Below, one piece after another: positions 19,367 through 28,231 of a stretch of DNA of 64,000 nucleotides. A program made the translations under genes and the position numbers. This DNA comes from Deltaproteobacteria bacterium (GTDB lineage Bacteria; Desulfobacterota; Desulfuromonadia; Desulfuromonadales; BM103), in NCBI GenBank assembly GCA_024279915.1, contig JAJRRB010000031.1, forward strand, positions 1 through 64,000, written 5' to 3'. The notes beneath the pieces were generated by a model. The model was given only the letters and a program-made list of their open reading frames with translations, was not told the origin of the DNA and searched no databases. How positions within the stretch are numbered: position 1 is the first letter of the stretch; every line of letters starts with the position of its first letter.

Positions 19367-20485
19367 TCACTGTGAGTCTGTCGTAAAAAGTCCGACCGTC
19401 AAGCCACCGTTATCAAGACTGGCGATCTGTTTGAATGGTAGACTGGTTGCTTTCACCAGTGCTGGGTTAGAACAGAGCATTGCCAGTCGCCAGTCTGGGT
19501 AGGCTCGTTGCAACTGTTTGCCAAGCTCGGAGTAATAGAGCTCAGGATTCTCTCCCAAATCAAGGCGCTTGCCGTAAGGCGGGTTACAGACAAGCAAACC
19601 CTGACCCTCGTGTAGCAGTTGCTCAGAGACCGGGAGTTGATCGATCACGACCTGGCCAGCAACTCCGCTGCGCTGGCAATTTTCCTTTGCTGCAGCAACC
19701 GCCTTGGGGTTTTCGTCGGCTCCGCTGATTACCAAGGCGACATCCACCTCTCCACGTTGCGCTTCCCCACAAAGCAGCTTCCATAGCCCCTCGCGATATC
19801 CGGGCCAATTCATAAAGGCGAATGAGCGATTGAGCCCCGGTGCCTGCTGACGGGCAAGCAGCGCCCCCTCCAGGAGGAAGCTGCCAGAGCCACACATTGG
19901 GTCTGCCAGCGGCGTTGTGCCGTTCCAACCAAGCAGCATCAGAACTCCTGCTGCCAAGGTCTCACGTAGTGGTGCAACGGTCACAGACTGACGATAACCC
20001 CGGCGATGTAAAAGTTCGCCGGAACTGTCGATTGAAATAACCACCTGGTCATCGACAATTCTGACCATGACTAACTGAGGATTGTCGCCGACAGGATTCG
20101 TCGAACGTCCAAGCGCTTGATTGAGTGCCGATTCAAGTGTCTCCGCAATGCGTGTGGTGTGATTAAGACGCGATGAGTGACAGGTGATACGGAAGGAGAC
20201 TGAAGCCTCCGGTTGAATGAACCGGCCCCAGGGAAGCCGATGCGCCCGGCGATAAAGGTCGGGAAAATCACGGCTACGAAATTCCGCGAAGCGAACCAGA
20301 ATCCGGCTGGCTGTCCTTAACCAGAGATTCGCCCGATAAATGTCACGTAAACGGCCCGCAAAGGCTACGCCGCCTACTGTGACTTCCTGTGGAGTAATCT
20401 CTAAAGCTGACAGTTCTGCAGCGCAAACTTTTTCCAAGCCTGGTGCAACCACTGCATAAAGGTTTTCAGTACTACGATGGTCCAT
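19367..20485 (-). CDS. THUMP-domain class I SAM-dependent RNA methyltransferase (RlmL-like)
   Basis: The 372-residue product joins an N-terminal THUMP-type RNA-binding region (residues 1-160, beginning LYAVVAPGLEKVCAAELSAL) to a Rossmann methyltransferase domain. That domain has the SAM-binding DPMCGSGSFLLEGALLA and the catalytic NPPYGKRL motif of N2-guanine methyltransferases. E. coli RlmL modifies G2445 of 23S rRNA; stand-alone proteins like this lack the RlmK half. The exact target nucleotide is inferred only at family level. Confidence 0.88.
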   Translation of the reverse strand: MDHRSTENLYAVVAPGLEKVCAAELSALEITPQEVTVGGVAFAGRLRDIYRANLWLRTASRILVRFAEFRSRDFPDLYRRAHRLPWGRFIQPEASVSFRITCHSSRLNHTTRIAETLESALNQALGRSTNPVGDNPQLVMVRIVDDQVVISIDSSGELLHRRGYRQSVTVAPLRETLAAGVLMLLGWNGTTPLADPMCGSGSFLLEGALLARQQAPGLNRSFAFMNWPGYREGLWKLLCGEAQRGEVDVALVISGADENPKAVAAAKENCQRSGVAGQVVIDQLPVSEQLLHEGQGLLVCNPPYGKRLDLGENPELYYSELGKQLQRAYPDWRLAMLCSNPALVKATSLPFKQIASLDNGGLTVGLFTTDSQ

Positions 20486-20627
20486 TGTCTCTCTCTTCTG
20501 AACTCTGCATTAATTTATGGTGAATTGTTCTGGCCGTTGGCCTCTCAGGTGGCGTCACATTAAAAAAAGTTGGCCGAACGAGTAAAATCAGTATAATGTT
20601 GCCCAAACTTGCTGATGGAGGAATATT

Positions 20628-21860
20628 ATGAAACGGCGTTGGATGATACTGACAATTTTGCTTTTGGTGGCTTTGCCATCCGTTCTCTATGGTCGCTGGA
20701 TCAAGGACAAAGTCTACCTGCAAACCGACTCGGTAGGCAAGGTTGAGTTCAGCCACTATACACATATGGAGATGAAATCTGTCGGTAAAAACTGTCCGAC
20801 TTGTCACAATGATGTTTTTCACATTGTCACCAAGAAGAATCCAACGTTCATCATGGGTGAAATGATGGATGGCAAGTCTTGTGGTTTTTGCCATAACGGC
20901 AAAAAGGCTTTCAATGTCAGTGGAGACTGCACAACCTGTCATGCTGGTGATGTTGAAATCAACTATGGCACATCGGAGAAAGTTGTTTTCAGCCACGATG
21001 TTCATACGGAAATGTTTGGTTGTGATGAATGCCATTCAGACCTTTTTGTCGCAGAACGCAACAGTAACCAGGTCGGCATGAAAAAGATGGAAGATGGCGA
21101 ATCCTGCGGTGCTTGTCATGATGGCGACACCGCATTTGGTGTCAAAAGTGATTGTGGCAGCTGTCATCAAGGAGCGGAAGACATCGCTATGCAGAGCACT
21201 GTCGGTGAAATCGTGTTTAGCCACCAGATCCATGCCGGGATGTTTGGCTGTGACGAATGTCATCCTGGCACGTTCAGAGCCAAAGCCAACAGCAACCAGG
21301 TCGGCATGAAGAAAATGGAAGCTGGTGCGTCTTGCGGTACCTGCCATGATGGCGACACGGCTTTCGGGGTCTCCGGTGATTGTAACACCTGCCACACCAC
21401 TGCCATTGACTTAGCGATCCAGACACAGACCGTAGGCACAGTTGCATTCAGCCATTCTGTTCATACTGAAATGTTTGGCTGTGATGAATGCCACCCTGAT
21501 ACATTTAAAGCCAAGAACAACAGCAACCAGGTTGGCATGAAGAAGATGGAAGCTGGTGAGTCCTGTGGTGCCTGCCATGACGGCGATACTGCCTTCGGCG
21601 TTACTGAAGACTGCACCACCTGCCATGCCGGTGATATTGTTTACGTTGACGAAGATGCTGGCAATATTACTTTCCCCCATGAAGTCCACACCGAAATGTT
21701 TGGTTGTGACGAATGTCATCCCGATCTGTTCCAGCCTGAGCGAGGCGCTAACCAGGTAACTATGGAAGATATGGAGGAGGGCGAGTCTTGCGGAGCCTGT
21801 CACGATGGTGATACTGCTTTTGGGGTTGCTGAAGATTGTGAATCTTGTCACGAAATGTGA
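20628..21860 (+). CDS. 15-heme c-type cytochrome made of five c7-type triheme modules
   Basis: The 410-residue product has a signal or anchor helix (residues 4-21) and 15 CXXCH heme sites arranged as five triheme modules of about 75 residues. Each module runs FSH-x2-H, FGCDECH, a linker NSNQVGMKKMEAGESCGACHDGDTAFGV and a final CXXCH (first module divergent: CPTCH, CGFCH, CTTCH). This is the triheme c7 fold seen in the periplasmic PpcA family and in multi-c7 'nanowire' cytochromes such as the 12-heme GSU1996. It likely carries electrons in the periplasm. The modules are also repeated at DNA level, so copy number could change by recombination. The ATG at 20628 follows GGAGGAATATT; a strong terminator follows the stop, so it is a single-gene unit. 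Confidence 0.9.
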   Translation: MKRRWMILTILLLVALPSVLYGRWIKDKVYLQTDSVGKVEFSHYTHMEMKSVGKNCPTCHNDVFHIVTKKNPTFIMGEMMDGKSCGFCHNGKKAFNVSGDCTTCHAGDVEINYGTSEKVVFSHDVHTEMFGCDECHSDLFVAERNSNQVGMKKMEDGESCGACHDGDTAFGVKSDCGSCHQGAEDIAMQSTVGEIVFSHQIHAGMFGCDECHPGTFRAKANSNQVGMKKMEAGASCGTCHDGDTAFGVSGDCNTCHTTAIDLAIQTQTVGTVAFSHSVHTEMFGCDECHPDTFKAKNNSNQVGMKKMEAGESCGACHDGDTAFGVTEDCTTCHAGDIVYVDEDAGNITFPHEVHTEMFGCDECHPDLFQPERGANQVTMEDMEEGESCGACHDGDTAFGVAEDCESCHEM

Positions 21861-21881
21861 TCTTGAATTTTGCATATATGA

Positions 21882-21918
21882 CAAAAGGGCAACAGATGAC
21901 GAATCTGTTGCCCTTTTG
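21882..21918 (+). terminator. Rho-independent terminator of the 15-heme cytochrome gene
   Basis: A perfect 15-base stem (AAAAGGGCAACAGAT with ATCTGTTGCCCTTTT) has a five-base loop and a T run; it begins 22 bases after the stop. Confidence 0.92.
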
Positions 21919-22097
21919 CTTGGCAAACTTTAACAGGCAAGGTTTTTAAAACGGGTGAATTATTATTACTGCCTCAACGATTATCGCAACAATTGACTTT
22001 CTTCTGGCTGTTTATTAAGAAACTCTTTATATTCGAGATAATGTGCCTATTTAAGTTGCTGGACTTATTCAAGTTTGTGAAAGGATGATCCTGTCAT

Positions 22098-24470
22098 ATG
22101 AGTAATTTTACACAGGGCGAATCGTCATCGCCCCTGGGTTGGGTTGAAATGCAGAGAGATAAGGTGAAGAGCACTCTGCTGGAACGACATGAGAGATTCC
22201 TGTTGCTTGCCAAGGCGCGTTGGTTCTTCCTTGGTCTCGTTGCTGTCTACGGTGTTGGTGCTGGTGCTGGTTATTTTTATAGTGATTACGGCTGGTTTTT
22301 AACCACGTCACAAATGGTTGGTTTGCTGGTTGGTCTGCTCGTCATCCTTACCTACAACGCGATTTATTATTTCAATCATAAACGTCTGGCTCAGCAGGCT
22401 TGGGGAAGCCACCTGCAGGTTTTACTCGACTACCTGTGTGTCACCTTGCTGATCCATTTGAGCGGCGGTGCGGCCAGCTGGTTCTGGCCGGTCTATATTC
22501 TGGTGACCTTCGAAGCGGCAATTTTGATTGAGAACCGCTCACAAGTCTATCTTCTCGGCATGTTTGCCGGAAGTTGTTATGGCTTCGTTCTCGTTGGTGA
22601 ATATCTCAATGTCTTGCCTTACGTTACCATGCCGTTTATCGATCCAGGGCTACACAGTCACGGTTTCTTTCTCCTCTTGATGTGGTTCTGGGTCTGCTTG
22701 CTGAATACTATTTCTGCCGTGGTCAGCAATTACCTGATGACTGTGCTGCGTCGCGGTCATGCTCAGGTAAAAGCCACAGAGGCACGTCTCAAGGAGTTCC
22801 TCGAAGGTGCCAATGACCTGATCTTCAGTGTCAAACCTGATGGCCAGTTCCTCTACGCAAACCGGGAATGGGAACGTGTGCTCGGCTACGATCGCAACCA
22901 ACTGTCCGGTTTATCTCTCTTTGATGTCATCGATGCTGACATGCGGGTCAAATGCATGGCGGAGATTGAAAAGGCGACCAGGGGCGAGAAGATTGATCCA
23001 CTGGAAGGTCGTTTGATGACCCAGAGTGGCGATGCCATTGATGTTGAAGGTACGATCACCTGTAGTTTTCAAACTGATGAGGCCGGAGTCGTATGGGTCA
23101 TCTGTCGGGATATCTCGACACGTAAGAAGGCCCAGGAGCAGCTCTACTTCATGGCCCATCACGACCAGTTGACCAACTTGCCAAATCGACTTTTCTTTGC
23201 TGACCGGTTGCGTCAGGCGCAGGCTCTGGCCAAGCGTGAGAAACATAAATGTGGCATTCTTTATCTGGATCTTGATCGTTTCAAGATCATTAACGATACT
23301 CTCGGTCATGCCGTTGGCGACATCCTCTTGCAGGAAGTTGCCAAACGTTTGCGCAGTTGTGTGCGTGAGGTCGATACCGTCGCCCGGATTGGAGGCGATG
23401 AGTTTGCAATTGTGCTGGTCAACCTGAGTCACTTTGTGGATGCCGAGCAGGTTGCAGGAAAAATTCTTAAGGCTCTCGCCAAGCCGGTTCAGGCTGATGA
23501 AAATGAGCTCTATATCACAACCAGTATAGGTATCAGTATTTACCCAACTCATGATGACGACCCCGAATCGCTGTTGAAAAAAGCGGACGCTGCTATGTAT
23601 CAGGCCAAAGGACAGGGCCGTAATAATTATCAGATGTACGATTCATCAATGGATTTCGATGCTGAGCGGCGCATGACGCTTGAAGGTGGTATGCGACGAG
23701 CGATCGAACGTGAAGAATTCCATATTTTGTATCAACCGAAAATTGATTCTGTCAGCAACAAGATTACGGCTCTCGAGGCACTGATTCATTGGGACCATCC
23801 AGAACTTGGTACACTCCCTCCTTCAGAATTTATAGCCCTAGCTGAGGAGACTGGTTTGATTATCCCGATCGGTGAATGGGTCATGCGACGGGCCTGTCTG
23901 GACAATCAGCAATGGCAGGAGCAGGGTCTGCCCAAGGTTCGCGTTGCTGTCAACTTGAGTGGTTTTCAGTTGCAAGCAAAAAACTTTGTTGAGACGGTCA
24001 AAAACGTCCTTGAAGAGACCGGTCTGGCTGGCGAATACCTTGAGTTCGAAATTGCCGAGACAGTGATTATGCAGAACCCTGAGTTTGCCGTGAGCGTGCT
24101 GACTCAGTTGCGCGACATAGGTATTCATATTTCAATTGATGATTTTGGCACAGGCTATTCGTCACTGGCACATCTTAAGCGGTTCTCCGTAAATACCCTG
24201 AAGATTGACCGCACCTTTGTACGCGACATAGAACTCAATTCCACCGATGCAGCGATCACCAGCGCGATCATCTCCATGGGTAACAGCTTGAATCTCAAAG
24301 TGATTGCCGAAGGAGTCGAGACCGAAGGCCAATTCGAGATGCTCAAAGAGAGGCATTGTGATGAGATGCAGGGCTATCTTTTCAGTCGACCTGTGCCGGT
24401 GACAGCAGTGGAAGGCTTGTTGCGTGACGGTTTGGCAAAAAGAGTAGGGAAGAGCGATAAGGAGAGCTAA
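22098..24470 (+). CDS. Membrane PAS-GGDEF-EAL cyclic-di-GMP protein
   Basis: The 790-residue product has an N-terminal membrane domain of five or six helices (residues 35-215), resembling the putative sensor domains of GGDEF proteins. A PAS domain follows (about 225-345). The GGDEF domain (about 350-515) has an intact RIGGDEFAIV loop and DLDRFKIINDTLGH; the EAL domain (about 525-780) has ALEALIHW, NLSGFQ, EIAETVIM and DDFGTGYSS. Both active sites look complete, so either synthesis or breakdown of cyclic-di-GMP is possible. It is intact, unlike the similar minus-strand gene at 5361-7324. A terminator follows. Confidence 0.9.
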   Translation: MSNFTQGESSSPLGWVEMQRDKVKSTLLERHERFLLLAKARWFFLGLVAVYGVGAGAGYFYSDYGWFLTTSQMVGLLVGLLVILTYNAIYYFNHKRLAQQAWGSHLQVLLDYLCVTLLIHLSGGAASWFWPVYILVTFEAAILIENRSQVYLLGMFAGSCYGFVLVGEYLNVLPYVTMPFIDPGLHSHGFFLLLMWFWVCLLNTISAVVSNYLMTVLRRGHAQVKATEARLKEFLEGANDLIFSVKPDGQFLYANREWERVLGYDRNQLSGLSLFDVIDADMRVKCMAEIEKATRGEKIDPLEGRLMTQSGDAIDVEGTITCSFQTDEAGVVWVICRDISTRKKAQEQLYFMAHHDQLTNLPNRLFFADRLRQAQALAKREKHKCGILYLDLDRFKIINDTLGHAVGDILLQEVAKRLRSCVREVDTVARIGGDEFAIVLVNLSHFVDAEQVAGKILKALAKPVQADENELYITTSIGISIYPTHDDDPESLLKKADAAMYQAKGQGRNNYQMYDSSMDFDAERRMTLEGGMRRAIEREEFHILYQPKIDSVSNKITALEALIHWDHPELGTLPPSEFIALAEETGLIIPIGEWVMRRACLDNQQWQEQGLPKVRVAVNLSGFQLQAKNFVETVKNVLEETGLAGEYLEFEIAETVIMQNPEFAVSVLTQLRDIGIHISIDDFGTGYSSLAHLKRFSVNTLKIDRTFVRDIELNSTDAAITSAIISMGNSLNLKVIAEGVETEGQFEMLKERHCDEMQGYLFSRPVPVTAVEGLLRDGLAKRVGKSDKES

Positions 24471-24525
24471 TTTCCAAGTCAGAAATGGGGACTGTGAGGA
24501 TCTATGCATCCCGCAATCAAAAAAT

Positions 24526-24567
24526 AAAAAGCCGGATGCCCCTTGAAATCGTGGCATCCGGCTTTTT
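24526..24567. terminator. Bidirectional terminator
   Basis: A perfect 15-base stem AAAAAGCCGGATGCC/GGCATCCGGCTTTTT with a 12-base loop lies between the convergent GGDEF/EAL and ferritin-like genes and can serve both. Confidence 0.92.
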
Positions 24568-24591
24568 ATATAATGAATTCTAGCTCTGAAT

Positions 24592-25089
24592 CTATTCGCG
24601 TACGAAAGTATCTATGTCTGACTCATGCACCATACCCATCAGACGGGCATATTCAGATTCTATGATCTGGTAGTGATGGTCGGTAGACGTGGCGTTCTGC
24701 TCAAAAATTTCGCGGACTTTCGGGTCTTCAATTTTTTCCGCGAGCGCGCGCAGATGCTCGGCCAGATTTTTTTCTTTATCCATGGCCAGTTCCATTGCCT
24801 TGCGCTCGTCAAAACCCGCAGCATTTAACTGAGTCAGTTCCTTCATCCATTCTGAGTCCTGATCGGCGTCTGAATTCAGGAATTCCTTCAAATCAGCGAT
24901 GTCATCACCTGGATAGACATTGTAAAACCACTCTGCATGCTCGCTTTCTTCGCGAGCCAGTAGTGTGAAAACCTTCTTGGCTTCGGCATTCTTCATCCTT
25001 TCAGCGCCGCGCAGATAAAAGTCCATTGCATTTTTTTCAGTCTGCATGGCACGACGCACAGCATCTTTCAAATCAATCTTGTCAAGCAT
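24592..25089 (-). CDS. Ferritin-like (rubrerythrin-type) di-iron protein
   Basis: The 165-residue product is a four-helix ferritin-like protein with the carboxylate/His ligands expected for a di-iron site: EKNAMDFY, REESEHAEWF, the EKNLAEHL helix and a STDHHYQIIESEY end. It lacks the C-terminal rubredoxin domain of true rubrerythrin. Such proteins in anaerobes usually act in peroxide or oxygen defence. GAGGAGGATTTAC precedes the ATG at 25089, which settles the start over 25104. The ferritin gene lies upstream on the same strand but is separated by a terminator. Confidence 0.85.
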   Translation of the reverse strand: MLDKIDLKDAVRRAMQTEKNAMDFYLRGAERMKNAEAKKVFTLLAREESEHAEWFYNVYPGDDIADLKEFLNSDADQDSEWMKELTQLNAAGFDERKAMELAMDKEKNLAEHLRALAEKIEDPKVREIFEQNATSTDHHYQIIESEYARLMGMVHESDIDTFVRE

Positions 25090-25197
25090 GTAAATCCTCC
25101 TCAAGCTAGTGATGTATACGATTCAAAGACGGGGAATAGTAACAGAAAACAGTTTTTCACCAAATGAAAATATTTATTTTTTGAACAGTAATTAAAG

Positions 25198-25228
25198 AAT
25201 AAGGCGGATTAAAATGTCCGCCTTATTC
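25198..25228. terminator. Terminator after ferritin
   Basis: A perfect 12-base stem GAATAAGGCGGA/TCCGCCTTATTC with an eight-base loop lies just downstream of the minus-strand ferritin gene and is followed on that strand by a T-rich run. Confidence 0.8.
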
Positions 25229-25256
25229 CTACCTCGTGTTGCACTTATAGTGCTGA

Positions 25257-25769
25257 TCAAGCTCCTGCTGCAGGTGGAACAAAAGTACGCTGACCAAGTT
25301 CTTCATCGAGACGTAGCAGGCCGTTGCCGTCATCTCCGATGCGCTGCAGTTTTTTCACAATCAGGCCGAAGCTGGCTTCTTCTTCGACTTGCTCTGTAAC
25401 AAACCACTGTAAAAAGATCTGAGCAGCGTGGTTGTTGTCCTGTCGTGCCAGGTCCATCAGCTTATTGATGCTGTCTGTGACAAAGTTTTCGTGCTTCAGT
25501 GAGTATTCGAAGCAGTTGAGTGGTGATTCATATCCATTCTGCGGTGCGTCGATTGCACGCAGATCGGTGCGACCACCAGCTTCACAAATAAAAATAAAGA
25601 ATTTTTCACCGTGAGTGAGCTCTTCTAATGCCTGAACCCGCATCCAGGATGCGATCCCGGGAAGGTCTTCAGCTTCAAAGTAACCACCCATGGCGAGGTA
25701 AAGATAGGCTGACAGGAATTCGTTTTTCATCTGCTCATTCATCGCATCGAGCAATGGCTTGCTGAACAT
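25257..25769 (-). CDS. ftnA: Non-heme ferritin
   Basis: The 170-residue product is a bacterial ferritin. Ferroxidase ligands are in NEQMKNEFLSAYLYLAMG (Glu), ALEELTHGEKF (Glu and His) and the QWFVTEQVEEEASF segment (Glu and Gln). It stores iron in a 24-subunit shell and guards against Fenton chemistry. GGAGGC precedes the ATG at 25769. The C-terminus ends in a short Pro/Ala tail. The symbol follows the family; closely related paralogs carry other names. Confidence 0.9.
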   Translation of the reverse strand: MFSKPLLDAMNEQMKNEFLSAYLYLAMGGYFEAEDLPGIASWMRVQALEELTHGEKFFIFICEAGGRTDLRAIDAPQNGYESPLNCFEYSLKHENFVTDSINKLMDLARQDNNHAAQIFLQWFVTEQVEEEASFGLIVKKLQRIGDDGNGLLRLDEELGQRTFVPPAAGA

Positions 25770-25862
25770 TTTGTGCCTCCTTGAAGATGTTTAATCCTGT
25801 AGTAGTTGATTGAGTATGAATTGTATCGTAGGGGGTGAGTTTTGCAATGCCGCATAGAAAAA

Positions 25863-25882
25863 GCGGGGCATCTCAGCCCCGC
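25863..25882 (-). terminator. Terminator of the gene at 25910
   Basis: GCGGGGC and GCCCCGC form a stem around a six-base loop, followed on the minus strand by TTTTTC; it lies 28 bases after the stop of the exported-protein gene. Confidence 0.85.
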
Positions 25883-25909
25883 TCGTTATATTTAAGTTGC
25901 TCTTCGAAA

Positions 25910-26371
25910 TTAGCGCACGCCGTCTTCGAATATAATCTTTTGCAGCCCATCGATCGCTGCGTTGGCTCGCAGGGTTTCACCCGTAAATGGATTTCGGTAA
26001 GTGTAGGTGAGGTAGCTGCAGTTGCAATCAGCAGGCATGAAGGCATCGTGCATCACAAACTTTTTACCATCAGACCGTCTGGTCAGACCCATGATACCTG
26101 TTTTGATTTCGTTACCAATGATGCTGTAATCGACCTTTGGCGCTTCAAAAAAAGTGATTTCAGTGACAGTATCCAACGGTACTGAAATTGCCGAACCATT
26201 CCACCAGCCCTTAACAACGTCACGTTCCAGGATACTGTCGAAAACGATCTCCTTGTTGTCGAGGGTCACCAGTCGACCGGGGCGATCCTGATCAGCACTG
26301 GCAACGGTGGCCAGGCACATGATCATCAGTAAGGGGATGGTCATCAAGCGCATACATATGCGAACTCCCAT
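25910..26371 (-). CDS. Exported protein of unknown function
   Basis: The 153-residue product (from the ATG at 26371, with AAGGAG nine bases upstream) has a signal peptide ending near TVASA. The mature domain looks mainly beta-stranded, with LVTLDNKEIVFDSI and ISVPLDTVTEITFFE, and one closely spaced Cys pair (DCNC) near residue 124. I do not recognise the family. A 15-base palindrome (26419-26433) sits in the likely promoter and may be an operator. A terminator follows, so the gene is a single unit. Confidence 0.6.
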   Translation of the reverse strand: MGVRICMRLMTIPLLMIMCLATVASADQDRPGRLVTLDNKEIVFDSILERDVVKGWWNGSAISVPLDTVTEITFFEAPKVDYSIIGNEIKTGIMGLTRRSDGKKFVMHDAFMPADCNCSYLTYTYRNPFTGETLRANAAIDGLQKIIFEDGVR

Positions 26372-26418
26372 TTTAAGACACTCCTTTTTAGACAAAAGAT
26401 TGTAATTGAATACTATAA

Positions 26419-26433
26419 ACAAACAGTGTTTGT
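26419..26433. promoter_or_regulatory. Perfect palindrome, candidate operator
   Basis: ACAAACAGTGTTTGT (six-base arms around AGT) lies 48-62 bases upstream of the start at 26371, inside an AT-rich promoter-like stretch. The binding protein is unknown. Confidence 0.35.
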
Positions 26434-26781
26434 AAATGCCTAAATTCGAGGTGTTTCTCCTCGATAGATTTCTGCTGTAGCCCAGGCACCTCAGTGGCGT
26501 GCCGCAGAGGGGATTCTCTTCATCTCATTGCTTGAAGAGGTTGGCGACTGGCGTTTTGTTTGAAAAATGGTGAAGCATCAAAACCCATTGACAGCATATT
26601 GGATAACAGCTTTTCAAAAAAAAATCAACGCTTTTTCCCGGTTAATTGGCCATGCTAGGTCGAAATCTCAAGGGCTTATCGTGATTAGAGAAAGCTGGGT
26701 GATCCCATCTCTCTGTGATAGGCTAAGTGTCTCAGAAGCAAGGATATAACTAGTGAAACAGCAAAGGTGGTGTCTGTAACG
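26434..26781. other. Intergenic stretch between divergent genes
   Basis: This gap should carry the promoter of engB. The open frame 26567-26749 has no ribosome binding site or family features and is taken as chance. No other structure was recognised. Confidence 0.4.
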
Positions 26782-27372
26782 ATGCTAGTAAAGAGTGCCA
26801 GTTTTATAACCAGCGCCCCGGCTCTGGCCAGTTGCCCCCCATCTGAGTGGCCGGAAATTGCATTTGCCGGACGCAGTAATGTCGGTAAGAGCAGTCTGAT
26901 CAATTGTCTTCTCAACCGCAAAGGACTGGTTCGCACGTCATCCACCCCGGGGCGTACGCAACTATTGAATTATTTCGCCATCAACGAGGCGCTTTATTTC
27001 GTTGACCTCCCCGGTTACGGCTTCGCCAGAGCACCACGTTCGGTGCGTGAGAAATGGCAACCGATGGTGCACGGTTATCTGGAAGGACGTGAAAGCTTGC
27101 GAGCCGTGATCTGGCTGCTGGATGTTCGCCGGGATCCGAGTACGGAAGATCTGGAGTTTCTCGATTGGTTGGAAGAGAATGAAATCCCAACCATTCCAGT
27201 GGTCACCAAGGTTGACAAAGTAAGTAAAAACAAACTGGGCCGTTGTCTGACGAAAATTGCCAACAGTACGGGGCTCGAAAAAGAGTTGCTCACCCCATTC
27301 TCTGTGCAGACCAGACAGGGTCATAAAGAAGTCTGGGAATTAATCTCCATGTCACTGGATCCAGAAGCTTGA
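26782..27372 (+). CDS. engB: Ribosome biogenesis GTPase EngB/YsxC
   Basis: The 196-residue product is a TRAFAC GTPase with G1 AGRSNVGKSSLIN, the G2 region STPGRTQ, G3 DLPGYG and G4 TKVDK. It belongs to the YihA/YsxC group that acts in large-subunit assembly. I chose the ATG at 26782 because MLVKSASFITSAP is the usual family start; the frame is open to 26767. It ends 29 bases before the phosphatase gene that follows, so cotranscription is likely. Confidence 0.93.
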   Translation: MLVKSASFITSAPALASCPPSEWPEIAFAGRSNVGKSSLINCLLNRKGLVRTSSTPGRTQLLNYFAINEALYFVDLPGYGFARAPRSVREKWQPMVHGYLEGRESLRAVIWLLDVRRDPSTEDLEFLDWLEENEIPTIPVVTKVDKVSKNKLGRCLTKIANSTGLEKELLTPFSVQTRQGHKEVWELISMSLDPEA

Positions 27373-27401
27373 CCGTTTTGATTCAGGATAAAGGCTTGAC
27401 G

Positions 27402-28016
27402 ATGCAAAGAACGCGAATCTACCTGGTTCGACATGGCCAGGTTGAAGGTCACGAAAAGAGACGTTATAATGGCCAGGCCAATGTGTCTCTCACGCAACTC
27501 GGTCGGGAACAGTCTGATCGTGTTTGCGACAGCTTGATCGACCTGCCTCTAGACGCAGTCTATAGCAGCGACCTGGATCGCAGCCGCCACTGCGCCGAGC
27601 TGATCGCTGCCACACATGATCTGACCGTCAACATCCGTGACTCTTTACGTGAACTGAATATTGGTGATTGGGAGGGGCGAACCTGGGCAGAATTGCAGGA
27701 GGCTTATCCAGAAGCCTGGCAGGCAAGGCTGCGAGATCTGGTGAGCTTTCAAGTGCCGGGGGGCGAGAGCTTTCAAGATGCTGCTGATCGCATTCGCCCG
27801 ACCATGCAAAGGATTATTGAAAGCCATCCCAACGGTGATGTTGCCCTGGTCGCCCATGGCGGCGCAAACCGGATTATTCTGCTCGATGCCATCGGTGCTC
27901 CCCTCAAGCAGGCCTTTTCCATTGAACAAGATTTTGGCTGTCTGAATATCATCGATTATTTTGCCGATGGCAATTCTGTTGTAAAGCTCCTTAACGGCAC
28001 GGCCCATCAGAGTTGA
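27402..28016 (+). CDS. cobC: Histidine phosphatase family protein, probable alpha-ribazole phosphatase
   Basis: The 204-residue product has the histidine phosphatase motif YLVRHGQVEG with the nucleophilic His, the SSDLDRSRHCAELIA segment, the Glu in LRELNIGDWEGRTW and the second His in VALVAHGGANR. In the cobalamin pathway CobC removes phosphate from alpha-ribazole phosphate. The neighbour cbiET supports that reading, but the family also contains general phosphoglycerate mutase-like enzymes, so the substrate is inferred. Confidence 0.78.
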   Translation: MQRTRIYLVRHGQVEGHEKRRYNGQANVSLTQLGREQSDRVCDSLIDLPLDAVYSSDLDRSRHCAELIAATHDLTVNIRDSLRELNIGDWEGRTWAELQEAYPEAWQARLRDLVSFQVPGGESFQDAADRIRPTMQRIIESHPNGDVALVAHGGANRIILLDAIGAPLKQAFSIEQDFGCLNIIDYFADGNSVVKLLNGTAHQS

Positions 28017-28231
28017 TCTCTCCGCATTTGCAGTCTGGACCGGTGCCGACAGGCTTGACGAGGCGGCAATCAAACAGATAAGGTTGGCGCGTATTGTGCC
28101 TGGAATTGAACTCGGGGCCAAGCCTGAACCTGAGGATCAAGGCTAAGCTTCGGGATGTTACTGGTTGATAATGCAGGTGGGATTTGTGCCGATTTTGGTG
28201 CAGTACTCTCTAAAGATAAGGATGTCGACAG

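Noticed and set aside
26567-26749. Open frame before engB
   Set aside because: No ribosome binding site, no recognisable features, and it sits in the expected promoter region.
28017-28231. Possible small gene between the phosphatase and cbiET (frame reading LSAFAVWTGADRLDEAAIK)
   Set aside because: It has no start codon or ribosome binding site and ends at 28143; too little to support.
28017-28231. Cobalamin riboswitch before cbiET
   Set aside because: I could not find the conserved B12-box or the expected long leader; the gap is only 215 bases.
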